From Acidovorax sp. (GTDB taxonomy: Bacteria > Pseudomonadota > Gammaproteobacteria > Burkholderiales > Burkholderiaceae_C), in NCBI GenBank assembly GCA_030692685.1, contig JAUXZO010000091.1:1-64000 (forward strand): a stretch of DNA of 64,000 nt, in the 5' to 3' direction. The notes below the pieces were generated by a model that saw only the letters and a program-made list of their open reading frames with translations, was not told where the DNA came from and did not search any database. Made by a program: the position numbers and the translations under genes. Shown one piece after another: positions 8,083 to 18,729 of the stretch. Positions within the stretch are counted from its first letter, which is position 1. Each line of letters begins with the position of its first letter.

Positions 8083-9750
8083 TCAGCGCGTCAACCGCGC
8101 CTGGCCACGGCCGGACGCCAGCCCTTGCGTCGCGTACTGCGGTGCAGCCACCGGGTGAGACGCCTGGTGGCCGTGCACTGCCATCGAATCCGCCAGCTGG
8201 AACTGCTGCACCACCTGCGACAGACGGGCCGCCTGCTCGCGCAGCGACTCTGCGGCAGCGGCAGACTCTTCGACCAGCGCGGCGTTCTGCTGCGTCATGC
8301 GGTCGATCTCGCCCACCGACTGGTTCACCTGTCCAATGCCTGCGGACTGCTCGGACGCGGCCGCCGTGATCTCGCCAATGATGTCGCCCACGCGCTGCAC
8401 GCTGCTGACGATGTCTTTCATCGCAGTACCCGCTTCTTCGACATGGCGCACGCCGCCGTCCACGGCGGTCACGCTGTTGCTGATGAGGCCCTTGATGTCG
8501 CTGGCCGCAGCGGCCGAGCGCTGGGCCAAGCTGCGCACCTCACTAGCCACCACAGCAAAACCGCGGCCCTGCTCGCCCGCACGGGCAGCTTCCACCGCGG
8601 CATTCAGCGCCAGGATGTTGGTCTGGAACGCGATGGAGTCGATCAGCCCGATGATGTCGCCGATCTTGCGGCTGGACGCGGAGATCTCGTGCATGCTGGC
8701 CACGGCCTGCTGCACCACGCCGCCGCCGTGTGTGGCCATCTGCGATGCCGACGCCGCCAGCTGGTTGGCCATCTGCGACGACGATGCGGTTTGCTGCACG
8801 GTGGATGTGAGCTGCGTCAGCGAGGTCACGGCCTCTTGCGCATTGCTGGCTGTCTGCTCAGTGCGCTGCGACAGATCCTGGTTACCGCTGGCGATCTCCT
8901 GGCTGGCCGTGGCGATGTTGCCACTGGCATCGCGCACCTGCGCCACCAGCGCGCCCAGGCCCTGCTGCATGTCGCGCAGTGCGCGCTGCAGGTCTGCCAC
9001 TTCGTCCTTGCCTTCGGCAGCAATGTTCTGCGACAGGTCGCCGCCAGCAATCGCCTCGGCCATCTTGCGGGCGTCTTCCAGCGGGCGGCAAATGGAGTTC
9101 ATGTTCATCAGCGTGGTGGGCACCACCACCAGCACGGTGATCAGCACCGCCAGCACAAACAGCCATTTGGTCTCATCGGACACCTGGCCCTGCTGCTCCA
9201 CCGACTTGGCGACCTCGGCACGCAACACGCTGTCCAGCTCGGTCATCAGCTTGTCGGCCTCATCAAACTCGGCCACGGCCTTGCCGCTCATGCGGTTGGC
9301 GATGGTGGCCGTGTCATACCCACTGGCCTCCAGCTGGCGCACAACGTGGGCAAACAGCTCCCGGTAGCTGTCCAGGCGCTTGACGATGTTGCGCACCACG
9401 GGGTTGTCAGAGTCTTCTTCGCCTTGCAGAAACTTGTTCGCCGTCTTCTTGGCCTTGTCCTGGCTTTCCAGCCATTTGGCGTGTGCGGCCTTCACGGCTT
9501 CGGGCTTTTCGTAGCCGATGATCATGTCTTTTTCGAACTGGCGGATGGCCCCCATCTCGCCCCGCAGCTCGGCCATGTAGCCCACGTTGGCAAACGAATG
9601 GTCTATGAAGTCCTGGCTCATCGCATGGATGCGGAACATGCCCAGCATGCCCGCGCCGCCCAGCAGACCCAACAGGCCCAGAACCACGCCAATGGCGCCC
9701 AGCATTCGAAAACGTATGGTGAAGTTCCGCATAAGCGAGAAGAGATTCAT
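8083..9750 (-). CDS. Methyl-accepting chemotaxis protein
   Basis: Inner-membrane chemoreceptor of 555 residues. A transmembrane segment lies at about residues 11-33 and a periplasmic four-helix-bundle sensor at about 35-190. A second membrane helix ([20 protein letters not shown]) and a HAMP domain follow. The signalling hairpin tip is [32 protein letters not shown] in one run. There is no C-terminal NWETF-type CheR-binding pentapeptide; the protein ends GRGQARLTR. The start at 9750 gives the N-terminus [16 protein letters not shown] and has an AAGGACGA-like ribosome site. It ends at a clear terminator. The ligand is unknown. Confidence 0.95.
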   Translation of the reverse strand: MNLFSLMRNFTIRFRMLGAIGVVLGLLGLLGGAGMLGMFRIHAMSQDFIDHSFANVGYMAELRGEMGAIRQFEKDMIIGYEKPEAVKAAHAKWLESQDKAKKTANKFLQGEEDSDNPVVRNIVKRLDSYRELFAHVVRQLEASGYDTATIANRMSGKAVAEFDEADKLMTELDSVLRAEVAKSVEQQGQVSDETKWLFVLAVLITVLVVVPTTLMNMNSICRPLEDARKMAEAIAGGDLSQNIAAEGKDEVADLQRALRDMQQGLGALVAQVRDASGNIATASQEIASGNQDLSQRTEQTASNAQEAVTSLTQLTSTVQQTASSSQMANQLAASASQMATHGGGVVQQAVASMHEISASSRKIGDIIGLIDSIAFQTNILALNAAVEAARAGEQGRGFAVVASEVRSLAQRSAAAASDIKGLISNSVTAVDGGVRHVEEAGTAMKDIVSSVQRVGDIIGEITAAASEQSAGIGQVNQSVGEIDRMTQQNAALVEESAAAAESLREQAARLSQVVQQFQLADSMAVHGHQASHPVAAPQYATQGLASGRGQARLTR

Positions 9751-9868
9751 GATCTGTCGTCCTTCGTATTGGTGTGGTGCGCGCCGGACACTCAGCCCCC
9801 CGTGGCACGCGTTCTGAAACAAAGCGTTGCAGTTTGCCAGACATCCATGACACGGTCGTACGTGTTTA

Positions 9869-12121
<2,253 letters not shown>

Positions 12122-12128
12122 GGCAGGG

Positions 12129-12160
12129 ATAGTGATCCTTGACGCAATGGCAAGGTCAAG
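12129..12160 (-). promoter_or_regulatory. CueR-type promoter of copA
   Basis: On the reverse strand TTGACC (12154-12159) and CACTAT (12129-12134) are separated by 19 bp, the over-long spacer typical of MerR-family activated promoters. The spacer lies within a dyad with perfect six-base arms CTTGAC and GTCAAG (12138-12160). Confidence 0.8.
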
Positions 12161-12205
12161 CATTGACCTTGATCAACCCTCACATCATGAGTGTCTTGAA
12201 CGAGG

Positions 12206-12237
12206 CTTGACTCTGCCACGATGTCAAGCTTCACCAT
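12206..12237 (+). promoter_or_regulatory. CueR-type promoter of copZ-cueR
   Basis: TTGACT (12207-12212), a 19-bp spacer and CACCAT (12232-12237), with the dyad CTTGAC-N11-GTCAAG at 12206-12228. Architecture and many individual bases match the copA promoter on the opposite strand, so one copper-sensing MerR protein probably activates both. Confidence 0.8.
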
Positions 12238-12287
12238 TCGTTTCGGTCGCCTCAACGACCGTTTTGAAACCCATGCAAGGACACACC

Positions 12288-12494
12288 ATGACAACCACCA
12301 CAACCACCTTTCAAGTGCAGGGCATGACCTGCGGCCACTGCGAACGCGCCGTCACCCAGGCCGTGCAGCAGGTAGACCCCGCCGCCCAGGTGCGCATCGA
12401 CCGCGCCAGCGGCAAAGTGGACGTAGACAGCACGTCGCCGCGCGAGGCCCTGGCCGCCGCCATTGCCGAAGAAGGCTACACCGTCGCGACCTGA
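12288..12494 (+). CDS. copZ: Copper chaperone CopZ (heavy-metal-associated domain)
   Basis: A 68-residue single HMA-domain protein that carries Cu+ in the cytosol and delivers it to CopA. The metal site is GMTCGHC (Cys15, Cys18) and the C-terminal EEGY motif is typical of the fold. A run of six threonines follows the start methionine. The start is supported by AAGGACACACC before the ATG. It sits between the CueR-type promoter and cueR on the same strand. Confidence 0.95.
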   Translation: MTTTTTTFQVQGMTCGHCERAVTQAVQQVDPAAQVRIDRASGKVDVDSTSPREALAAAIAEEGYTVAT

Positions 12495-12522
12495 GCGCCG
12501 CCCACCTAGCGATGGCCACACC

Positions 12523-13053
12523 ATGACCACCCACACCCCGGCGGGCCAAGCCGCAAAAGGCAGCAACGGCGCCAAGGCTGTCACGAAGCCCCGCGCTATT
12601 TCCTGGCCCGTGCCCATCGGCGTCGCCGCCCAATGCGCAGGCATCTCGGCACGCATGGTGCGGCACTACGAATCGCTGGGCCTTGTCAAAGGCGTGGCCC
12701 GCACCGACAGCGGCTACCGCCAGTACACAGAGGCCGACGTGCACACCCTGCAGTTCATCCGCCGCAGCCGCGACCTCGGCTTCTCGATGGAAGAAATCGC
12801 CGAACTGCTGGGCCTGTGGCACGACCGCAGCCGCGCCAGCAGCCAGGTCAAGCGCATTGCCCAGCAGCACATCGACGACCTGAGCGAACGCATTGCATCC
12901 ATGCAGGCCATGCAGCGCTCGCTGCAAACGCTGGTGTCCTGCTGCAAGGGCAACGACCGGCCCGACTGCCCGATATTGGATGACCTGGCGGCGGGGCAGG
13001 GAGAACCGGGCGAAAGCAGCACGCCAAAACGCAAAATGCTATCGAATAGATAG
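12523..13053 (+). CDS. cueR: Copper-responsive MerR-family regulator CueR
   Basis: Cytosolic Cu+ sensor of 176 residues. The MerR winged-helix domain begins PIGVAAQCAGISARMVRHYE after a 25-residue polar N-terminal extension, longer than in E. coli CueR. A dimerisation helix follows. The metal loop is SCCKGNDRPDCPIL, which has the Cys-X7-Cys spacing of CueR-type copper sensors. It lies 28 bp after copZ and probably shares its mRNA. The last codons and the stop lie inside an intergenic repeat, so the C-terminal tail is repeat-derived. Confidence 0.93.
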   Translation: MTTHTPAGQAAKGSNGAKAVTKPRAISWPVPIGVAAQCAGISARMVRHYESLGLVKGVARTDSGYRQYTEADVHTLQFIRRSRDLGFSMEEIAELLGLWHDRSRASSQVKRIAQQHIDDLSERIASMQAMQRSLQTLVSCCKGNDRPDCPILDDLAAGQGEPGESSTPKRKMLSNR

Positions 13054-13093
13054 CTATTAGCGCTTATCCATCAAGCGCTAGAGGCCAAAAATA
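13037..13093. repeat. Intergenic palindrome copy 2
   Basis: Core TAGCGCTT-N7-AAGCGCTA at 13058-13080 with conserved flanks GCTATC on one side and GAGGCCAAAAAT on the other. The left flank overlaps the end of cueR and supplies its stop codon. Confidence 0.85.
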
Positions 13094-13143
13094 CCTAGAA
13101 CAGCATGGCTGTGTGCACAGGATCTCTGCGGTACATTCGTAAA

Positions 13144-13216
13144 AATTGTCCCCATAAGAACAAAATTTGCCGCATCCAGTCCTTGTATGGTTGAATTGCC
13201 CTCATAAGGTCAATTC
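13144..13216 (+). promoter_or_regulatory. Two operator-like repeats upstream of hipBA
   Basis: AATTGTCCCCATAAGAACAA (13144-13163) and AATTGCCCTCATAAGGTCAA (13194-13213) agree at most positions and start exactly 50 bp apart, about five helical turns. The second lies in a GAATTG-N12-CAATTC dyad that covers the ribosome-binding site and ends at the hipB start codon. HipB-type antitoxins commonly repress their own operon through spaced palindromes. Confidence 0.6.
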
Positions 13217-13510
13217 ATGCAAATTCAGTCTCACAACCTTGCCACACTGGCAGAGCGCCTGGCTGCCGAGCGCAAACGCCAGGGCCTGTCGCGTTCACAG
13301 GCGGCGGCCGTTTGCAACGTCAGCACGTCGTTCATCCGCGATGCGGAGAGCGTTCCAGAGCGCTGCTCACTGGGCAAGCTGCTGCAACTGGTGCAAGGGT
13401 TAGGTCTGGTGCTGGAGGTGAACGGCTGGCCAAGAGAGCCCCAAAAGTCAGCAACGGCAGTCCACACGGATGCCGTTCAAAGGCCTTTTCAGAAAGACAC
13501 AACTCCATGA
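13217..13510 (+). CDS. hipB: HipB-like antitoxin, XRE-family helix-turn-helix
   Basis: A 97-residue DNA-binding protein. The HTH spans about residues 12-65, with RKRQGLSRSQAAAVCNVSTS as helices 2-3 and a following FIRDAESV. The C-terminal 30 residues are polar and may contact the toxin. It precedes hipA with a 4-bp ATGA overlap, indicating translational coupling. HipB proteins neutralise HipA kinases and repress the operon; paired repeats upstream fit this. Confidence 0.9.
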   Translation: MQIQSHNLATLAERLAAERKRQGLSRSQAAAVCNVSTSFIRDAESVPERCSLGKLLQLVQGLGLVLEVNGWPREPQKSATAVHTDAVQRPFQKDTTP

Positions 13511-14760
13511 TCCGCCTGCGCGTCTGGGCCAACGCACGCCCCATGGGATGGTTTGGGCATGCAGGCGCGGAGTTCTTTTTTGAGTACGACGAAGAGTGGC
13601 TTGCTCAACCGGGCGCGCACGTTCTGGCGCCGCAATTCGCGCTTGGGGCTCAACGCTACACCGGCGTACTGGTACGCAGCTTCTTTGACAACCTGCTGCC
13701 CGAAGGCGAGGCACTGGAAGACATACTGGCTGCGTTGCACCTGCGCGGCGCCTCGCACTTTGAAGTGCTGGGACGCCTGGGGCAAGAGCTGCCAGGCGTG
13801 TTGTCGCTGCTACCACCCGACACACAACCTGTGCACCTGCAGCAGTACGCCCCCCTCCCCTTCCCGGTGCTGAGTGAACGATTGGCCGCACGCCAAGCAG
13901 TGCCGCTACTGATCTCCAACCACGCCACCACCATGTCGCTGGCGGGGGCACAAGACAAGATCGGCCTGCGCCTGGACAGCATGACCCTGCACCTGTCGGA
14001 CAGCGTGGGCGCATCGCCCACCACCCACATCCTCAAGCCCGACACGCGACAAGCGCGCTATGCCCCCAGCGCCATCAACGAGTACGCCTGCATGCAACTG
14101 GCCCGTGCGCTGAAGCTCCCGGTGCCCCCGGTGTGGCTGCTGCGCGTGCCCGAAGCTGCCTACGTGGTGCAGCGCTATGACCGTGTGGTCACTGCAGGCA
14201 CTGTGGTCGGCCTTCACCAGATCGACGGTTGCCAGTTGCTAGGCCACGGCGCGGCCTGGAAGTACGAACGCAGCGGCGGCCTGGTCAGCCTTGCCAAGCT
14301 GGTAGCAGCACTGCGCGCGCTGCGGGTGCGGGGGCGCGACCTGCTCGACTTTCAGCGCTGGGTGATGTTCAACTACCTCATCGGCAACGCCGACGCGCAC
14401 GCCAAGAACATGTCGGTACTGATCGACGACCACGGCTACCGCCTGGTTCCGTTCTACGACTTGCTGTGCGTGCGCGCCTATGGCGACACCGGCCTGGCGC
14501 TGTTCATCGGTGATGACGAAACGTTTGACACCGTCGGCCGCCACTCCTGGGAAGCCCTGTGCAGCGACTGCGGCTTTGGGCTGGCCGACACACTCAAGGA
14601 GTTCCGCCGCATGGCCACGGCCCTGGGGCCTGCGTGGACCAAGCTGCGACAGCAGATCAACGCCAAAGACCACCCCACGGCTGCAGAACAACAGCTGCTG
14701 GAAACCCTCGGACACGTGTTCGAAGCGCATTGCAACAATGCCTTGTCCATGACGGAATAG
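13507..14760 (+). CDS. hipA: HipA-family serine/threonine kinase toxin
   Basis: A 417-residue HipA homologue. Family members phosphorylate aminoacyl-tRNA synthetases or other targets and induce dormancy. The N-terminal HipA_N domain is followed by MSLAGAQDKIGL (nucleotide-loop region), the catalytic IGNADAHAKNMS (Asp-x-His-x-Lys-Asn) and the metal-binding VPFYDLL. All key residues are present, so the kinase is probably active. It is slightly shorter than E. coli HipA (440). The ATG at 13507 overlaps the hipB stop codon. Confidence 0.92.
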   Translation: MIRLRVWANARPMGWFGHAGAEFFFEYDEEWLAQPGAHVLAPQFALGAQRYTGVLVRSFFDNLLPEGEALEDILAALHLRGASHFEVLGRLGQELPGVLSLLPPDTQPVHLQQYAPLPFPVLSERLAARQAVPLLISNHATTMSLAGAQDKIGLRLDSMTLHLSDSVGASPTTHILKPDTRQARYAPSAINEYACMQLARALKLPVPPVWLLRVPEAAYVVQRYDRVVTAGTVVGLHQIDGCQLLGHGAAWKYERSGGLVSLAKLVAALRALRVRGRDLLDFQRWVMFNYLIGNADAHAKNMSVLIDDHGYRLVPFYDLLCVRAYGDTGLALFIGDDETFDTVGRHSWEALCSDCGFGLADTLKEFRRMATALGPAWTKLRQQINAKDHPTAAEQQLLETLGHVFEAHCNNALSMTE

Positions 14761-14809
14761 CCGCGCCAGCAAAGCCGGCATCCGCAGCGCGCCCGACCGC
14801 AAGCGTGTG

Positions 14810-15610
14810 TCACGCCGCCTTGGTCTTGCCTTTTGCCACCGCCGCCGCACTGCGTTTTCTGGCGGGCTTTGCAGCCACTACCACCACCGCAGGTTGCGAA
14901 ACCTCCGCCCGCCGCAAAACCCCGTCACACAGCGTCGCAATGCACTGCTGCGCCACCTGCTCGGGCGTGTACTCACCGCCGGGCTGGTACCAGCGGCCGA
15001 TCCAGCTCAAAGCACCTGCAATCACGAACGCCGTCATCTTGGGGTCGCACGGCTGCAGCGATCCTTCTGCCACGCCCTCGGCCACCAGGCGACGAAACTC
15101 CTGGTCAATGGCGGATTTGAGGCGCCGCAGCTCCTTGCGGCTTTCGGGCGGCAGCTGTTCGTCGCCCACGCGGATCAGGCACATGCCGAAGTCCATGGTC
15201 ACGATGCGTGCATACACCTGCATGCAGGTCATCAGCTGGTCGATGGCCTTGCCCCCTGCTGCGCGTGATGCGTCGATGCCTTCGAGCATCATCGTGAGCC
15301 CCTTGCTCACGCATTGCAACAAGATCTCGTCCTTGTTCTTCACGTAGTAGTACAGCGTCGGCTTCGTCACGTTCAGGCGCGCAGCGATGTCGTCGAGCGA
15401 CGTGGCGTGAAAGCCGCGCTCGTTGAACAGCTGGGCCGCCGCCTGCAACACGGCGTTGCGCTTGGCTTCGCGCTGCAGTTCGCGGTGGGATGCTGGCGCC
15501 CAGGGCGAGGCGCTGGCGGCGTCAAGTTCTGGGGCTTGATCTGCGGGGGAGCGCGCTGGCGCCGCTCGCGGGGCGCTGCGTCGGGGCGATGCCGCTGTGG
15601 CATTGGGCAT
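14810..15610 (-). CDS. TetR-family regulator, probable repressor of the adjacent liv operon
   Basis: A 266-residue cytosolic repressor. The TetR HTH lies at about residues 48-94 (AAQLFNERGFHATSLDDIAARLNVTK, written as two blocks: AAQLFNERGF then HATSLDDIA). The remaining helices form a ligand/dimer domain. The N-terminal 40 residues are disordered, and the C-terminus is a Lys/Ala-rich tail (ARKRSAAAVAKGKTKAA) like histone H1. It is divergent from the livG operon, with a palindrome between them. By analogy with such clusters the ligand is probably an acyl-CoA made by the operon's ligase. Confidence 0.9.
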   Translation of the reverse strand: MPNATAASPRRSAPRAAPARSPADQAPELDAASASPWAPASHRELQREAKRNAVLQAAAQLFNERGFHATSLDDIAARLNVTKPTLYYYVKNKDEILLQCVSKGLTMMLEGIDASRAAGGKAIDQLMTCMQVYARIVTMDFGMCLIRVGDEQLPPESRKELRRLKSAIDQEFRRLVAEGVAEGSLQPCDPKMTAFVIAGALSWIGRWYQPGGEYTPEQVAQQCIATLCDGVLRRAEVSQPAVVVVAAKPARKRSAAAVAKGKTKAA

Positions 15611-15667
15611 AGGGGGCGATTCCTCGGGAAAGTACGGATGCTGAATGGGGTGGAGGCTTCCAGAATC

Positions 15668-15698
15668 TACTCGCGAGTAAACAGTTTACGCACAAGTA
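15668..15698. promoter_or_regulatory. Palindromic operator between tetR and livG
   Basis: TACTCGCGAGTAAA and TTTACGCACAAGTA form an imperfect 31-bp dyad with 11 of 14 matching positions and a three-base centre. The left arm contains the perfect palindrome TACTCGCGAGTA. Its location, 57 bp from the tetR start, fits a shared TetR operator. Confidence 0.65.
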
Positions 15699-15766
15699 GA
15701 ACTTTTCTGCGCAGTACGCATGAAATGTCCGGCAAGAAGCCCCGAACAACCCGTATTAGAAAGCCA

Positions 15767-16621
15767 ATGGAGACACCCTTTTCTGGTCCCCCTGCTGCCA
15801 CGCCCCTGCTTCAGGTGGATGGCGTGACCCTGGCGTTTGGCGGCGTCAAGGCGCTCACGGGCGTGGGCTTTGATGTGTTGCCTGGCTCCATCACTGCCGT
15901 CATCGGGCCCAATGGCGCAGGCAAGACATCGCTGTTCAACACCATCTCGGGCTTTTACCGGCCGAGCCAGGGCTCCATCCGCTTCAAAGGGCAGGACATC
16001 ACCCGCACGCCAGCACCCCAGCGCGCCAAGCTGGGCTTGGGGCGCAGCTTTCAGAACATCGCACTGTTTCGTGGAATGACGGTGCTCGACAACATCAAGC
16101 TCGGCCGCCACGCGCATCTCAAGACCAACGTGCTCGACGCGCTGTTCTACCTGGGCCGCGCGCGCCGCGAAGAGGCCGAGCTGCGCCGCGACATCGAAGA
16201 ACGCATCATCGACTTCCTCGAAATCGACCACATCCGCCACGCGCCTGTGTCTGCGCTGCCCTACGGCCTGCAAAAGCGCGTGGAGATGGCGCGTGCGCTG
16301 GCCATGCAGCCGCAGATCCTGATGCTGGACGAGCCCGTGGCCGGCATGAACCGCGAAGAGACCGAAGACATGGCGCGCTTCATCCTCGATGTGCGCGAGG
16401 AATGGGGCGTGACGGTGCTGATGGTGGAACACGACATGGGCATGGTGATGGACCTGTCGGACCACGTGGTGGTGCTCAACTTCGGCCAGGTCATTGCGCA
16501 GGGCACACCCGCCGAGGTGCAGGCCAACCCCGAGGTCATCCGCGCCTACCTGGGCGCCGGTGACGTGGGCGACCTGCGCGCCAAACTGCGCACCGCCACC
16601 GCACCGCAAGGAACCGCGTGA
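15767..16621 (+). CDS. livG: Branched-chain-type ABC transporter ATP-binding protein LivG
   Basis: Cytoplasmic ATPase of a HAAT-family importer, 284 residues. Walker A is GPNGAGKTS, the Q-loop region FQNIALF, the signature LPYGLQKRVEMARAL and Walker B ILMLDEPVAGM; the H-loop histidine lies in VEHDMGM. The C-terminal extension is typical of LivG. The start was set at the ATG at 15767; an in-frame ATG at 15725 lacks conserved residues. It is the first gene of an operon transcribed away from tetR. Confidence 0.93.
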   Translation: METPFSGPPAATPLLQVDGVTLAFGGVKALTGVGFDVLPGSITAVIGPNGAGKTSLFNTISGFYRPSQGSIRFKGQDITRTPAPQRAKLGLGRSFQNIALFRGMTVLDNIKLGRHAHLKTNVLDALFYLGRARREEAELRRDIEERIIDFLEIDHIRHAPVSALPYGLQKRVEMARALAMQPQILMLDEPVAGMNREETEDMARFILDVREEWGVTVLMVEHDMGMVMDLSDHVVVLNFGQVIAQGTPAEVQANPEVIRAYLGAGDVGDLRAKLRTATAPQGTA

Positions 16622-17499
16622 TGGATTGGGCCTACCTGTTTGAAATCAGCCTCACCGGCATCGCGGGAGGCGGGCTCTACGCACTGGCAGCGCTCGCGTT
16701 CGTGATGGTCTACAAGGCCACGCGCGTGGTCAACATTGCCATTGGCGAAATGCTCATGGTCGGCGCCTACCTGTTCTTCACCTTTGCCGCCACGTTTGCG
16801 CTGCCGCTGTGGCTGGCCGTCCCGGCAGCGGTGCTGGGCTCGGGCCTGCTGGGTGCGGTGATCGAGCGCACCATGATCCGCCCGTTGCTGGGCGAGCCAC
16901 CCATCTCGGTCTTCATGGTCACCGTGGGCCTGGCCTCGGTGCTGGTGGGCCTGGTCGAAATGATCTGGACGGCCGACCAGCGCCGCCTGCCCGACTTCAT
17001 GCCCAGCCAACCCATCATGGTGGGCGACGCGTTCCTCGCGCCCAAGGTGTTCTGGGGAGCGGTGATTGCGGTGGTATTCATCGCGGCCGTGCTGCTGGTG
17101 TTCCGCTTCTGGCGCGGCGGTGTGGCGCTTCGGGCCACGGCCAGCGACCAGGCGGCGGCCTACTCGGTGGGCATCAACGTGCCGCGCGTGTTCTCGCTGG
17201 CTTGGGTGGCATCGGCCATGCTGGCCGCCATCTCCGGGATCATCGTCGGCTCGATTGGCGGCATCTCGTCGAGCATGGGCGTGTTCGGCCTCTCGGTGCT
17301 GGTGGTGGTCATTGTGGGCGGGCTCGACAGCGTGCTGGGCGCGCTTATCGGCGGCATTCTCATTGGGCTCATCGAGGCACTGGCGGGCGCATTCCTGGGC
17401 GGCGAATACAAGCTGCTGGCCACCTTCATCGTGCTCGTCGCAGTGCTGCTGGTGCGCCCCTACGGCCTGTTCGGCACGCACGAAATCGAGAGACTATGA
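16621..17499 (+). CDS. livH: Branched-chain-type ABC transporter permease LivH
   Basis: Inner-membrane permease of about 292 residues with eight or more hydrophobic segments. It contains the LivH motif VVNIAIGEMLMVGAY near the N-terminus and the EAA-like loop GVALRATASDQAAAYSVGIN, which contacts the ATPase. The ATG shares one base with the livG stop codon (TGATG), and a GTG lies one codon earlier. It ends LFGTHEIERL, as typical LivH proteins do. Confidence 0.93.
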   Translation: MDWAYLFEISLTGIAGGGLYALAALAFVMVYKATRVVNIAIGEMLMVGAYLFFTFAATFALPLWLAVPAAVLGSGLLGAVIERTMIRPLLGEPPISVFMVTVGLASVLVGLVEMIWTADQRRLPDFMPSQPIMVGDAFLAPKVFWGAVIAVVFIAAVLLVFRFWRGGVALRATASDQAAAYSVGINVPRVFSLAWVASAMLAAISGIIVGSIGGISSSMGVFGLSVLVVVIVGGLDSVLGALIGGILIGLIEALAGAFLGGEYKLLATFIVLVAVLLVRPYGLFGTHEIERL

Positions 17500-17502
17500 A
17501 AC

Positions 17503-17580
17503 ACCCCCTGCGCCGCTTCGCGTCTTCCCCCTCAAGGGGAACACCGCCGGTGGCCCGGCAAAGCCGGTTCCACGGCGGTC
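17503..17580. repeat. Comamonadaceae-type GC-rich repeat inside the liv operon
   Basis: Starts with CCCCCTGCGCCGCTTCGCG, then CTTCCCCCTCAAGGGG, then GGCCCGGCAAAGCC and TCCACGGCGG. The same ordered blocks occur in reverse orientation at 53848-53926, which identifies it as a dispersed family. It fills most of the 176-bp gap between livH and livM. Confidence 0.7.
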
Positions 17581-17675
17581 ACTCGCATGGCCTGCTCCAC
17601 GGCCTTTCGCACAACGCTTTGGCACAGCCCAGGCAGACGATGCCAAAGCACATCTGCGCCTTGGAGGCTTGACCC

Positions 17676-18713
17676 ATGCGCATCGGAACCCTCAAAGAAA
17701 CCTACATCGCCGACGCGGCGCTGTTCGACTCGCGCACGCAAAAAGTGTGGCTGGCCGTGGGTGCGGCGCTGCTGGTGCTGTTTCCCTTTATGGCCAGCGA
17801 CTACTGGCTGTACCTAGCCTGCCTGGTCAGCATCAACGTAGCGAGCGCCACGGGGCTCAACATTCTCACCGGCTACACGGGGCTGGTCAGCCTGGGGCAG
17901 GCGGCTTTCATGGGGCTGGGCGCGTACACGGTGGCCGTGCTGGAGACACGCGTGGGCACGCCCTTCTTGGTGAACCTGCTGGCGGGCGGCTTTGTGGCCA
18001 TGGTGGGCGGGCTCATCGTGGGAATTCCGTCGCTGCGCGTGAAAGGGCTGTACCTGGCCATTGCCACCATTGCCGCATCGTTCATTGCGCACTTCATCTT
18101 TGCCAACTGGAAGTTCACCGGCGGCACCGGAGGCCTGAGCGTGCCACCCGCCAAGCTGTTTGGCATGCCGCTGGAGACGTCCTTTCGCCTGTACTGGCTG
18201 ATCGTGCCCGTCACCTTGCTCATGCTGCTGGGCGCGGCCAACCTGTTTCGCACCCGTGTGGGCCGCGCGTTCATCGCCATCCGCGACCGCGACATCTCGG
18301 CCGAGGTGCTGGGCATTCCGCTACTGCGCTACAAGCTGCTGTCGTTTGGCCTGTCGTCGTTCTACGCGGGCGTCGCGGGCGGCTTGTGGGCCTACTTCTT
18401 TCGTGTGGTCACGCCCGAAAGTTTTCCGCTGCAGATGTCCATCTTTTTCCTGGCCGCGATCATCGTCGGGGGCATGGGCTCCATCCTGGGCGGCATCCTG
18501 GGCGCGGTCTTCATGACCATGGTGCCCGAAGTGCTCAAGCTGATCGTCGGCCTGCTGCCCGGCGGCAACGAGCTGACGGTGTTTCTCTCGCCCGTGCGCA
18601 CCGTCATCTTTGGCCTGCTCATCATCGGTTTTCTCGTCTTCGAGCCCCATGGCCTGGCCGAAGTGTGGCGGCGTATCCGCCGTTTCTTCCATCTCTGGCC
18701 TTTCAGAAACTAA
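17676..18713 (+). CDS. livM: Branched-chain-type ABC transporter permease LivM
   Basis: A 345-residue inner-membrane permease with about ten hydrophobic segments. Family motifs are GLNILTGYTGLVSLGQAAFM, the GLYLAIATIA segment and the cytoplasmic loop GRAFIAIRDRDISAEVLGI for ATPase contact. It pairs with LivH to form the channel. It is separated from livH by 176 bp of repeat DNA but remains in the same order as in usual liv operons. Confidence 0.93.
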   Translation: MRIGTLKETYIADAALFDSRTQKVWLAVGAALLVLFPFMASDYWLYLACLVSINVASATGLNILTGYTGLVSLGQAAFMGLGAYTVAVLETRVGTPFLVNLLAGGFVAMVGGLIVGIPSLRVKGLYLAIATIAASFIAHFIFANWKFTGGTGGLSVPPAKLFGMPLETSFRLYWLIVPVTLLMLLGAANLFRTRVGRAFIAIRDRDISAEVLGIPLLRYKLLSFGLSSFYAGVAGGLWAYFFRVVTPESFPLQMSIFFLAAIIVGGMGSILGGILGAVFMTMVPEVLKLIVGLLPGGNELTVFLSPVRTVIFGLLIIGFLVFEPHGLAEVWRRIRRFFHLWPFRN

Positions 18714-18729
18714 ATCAACAGGAGACAAC

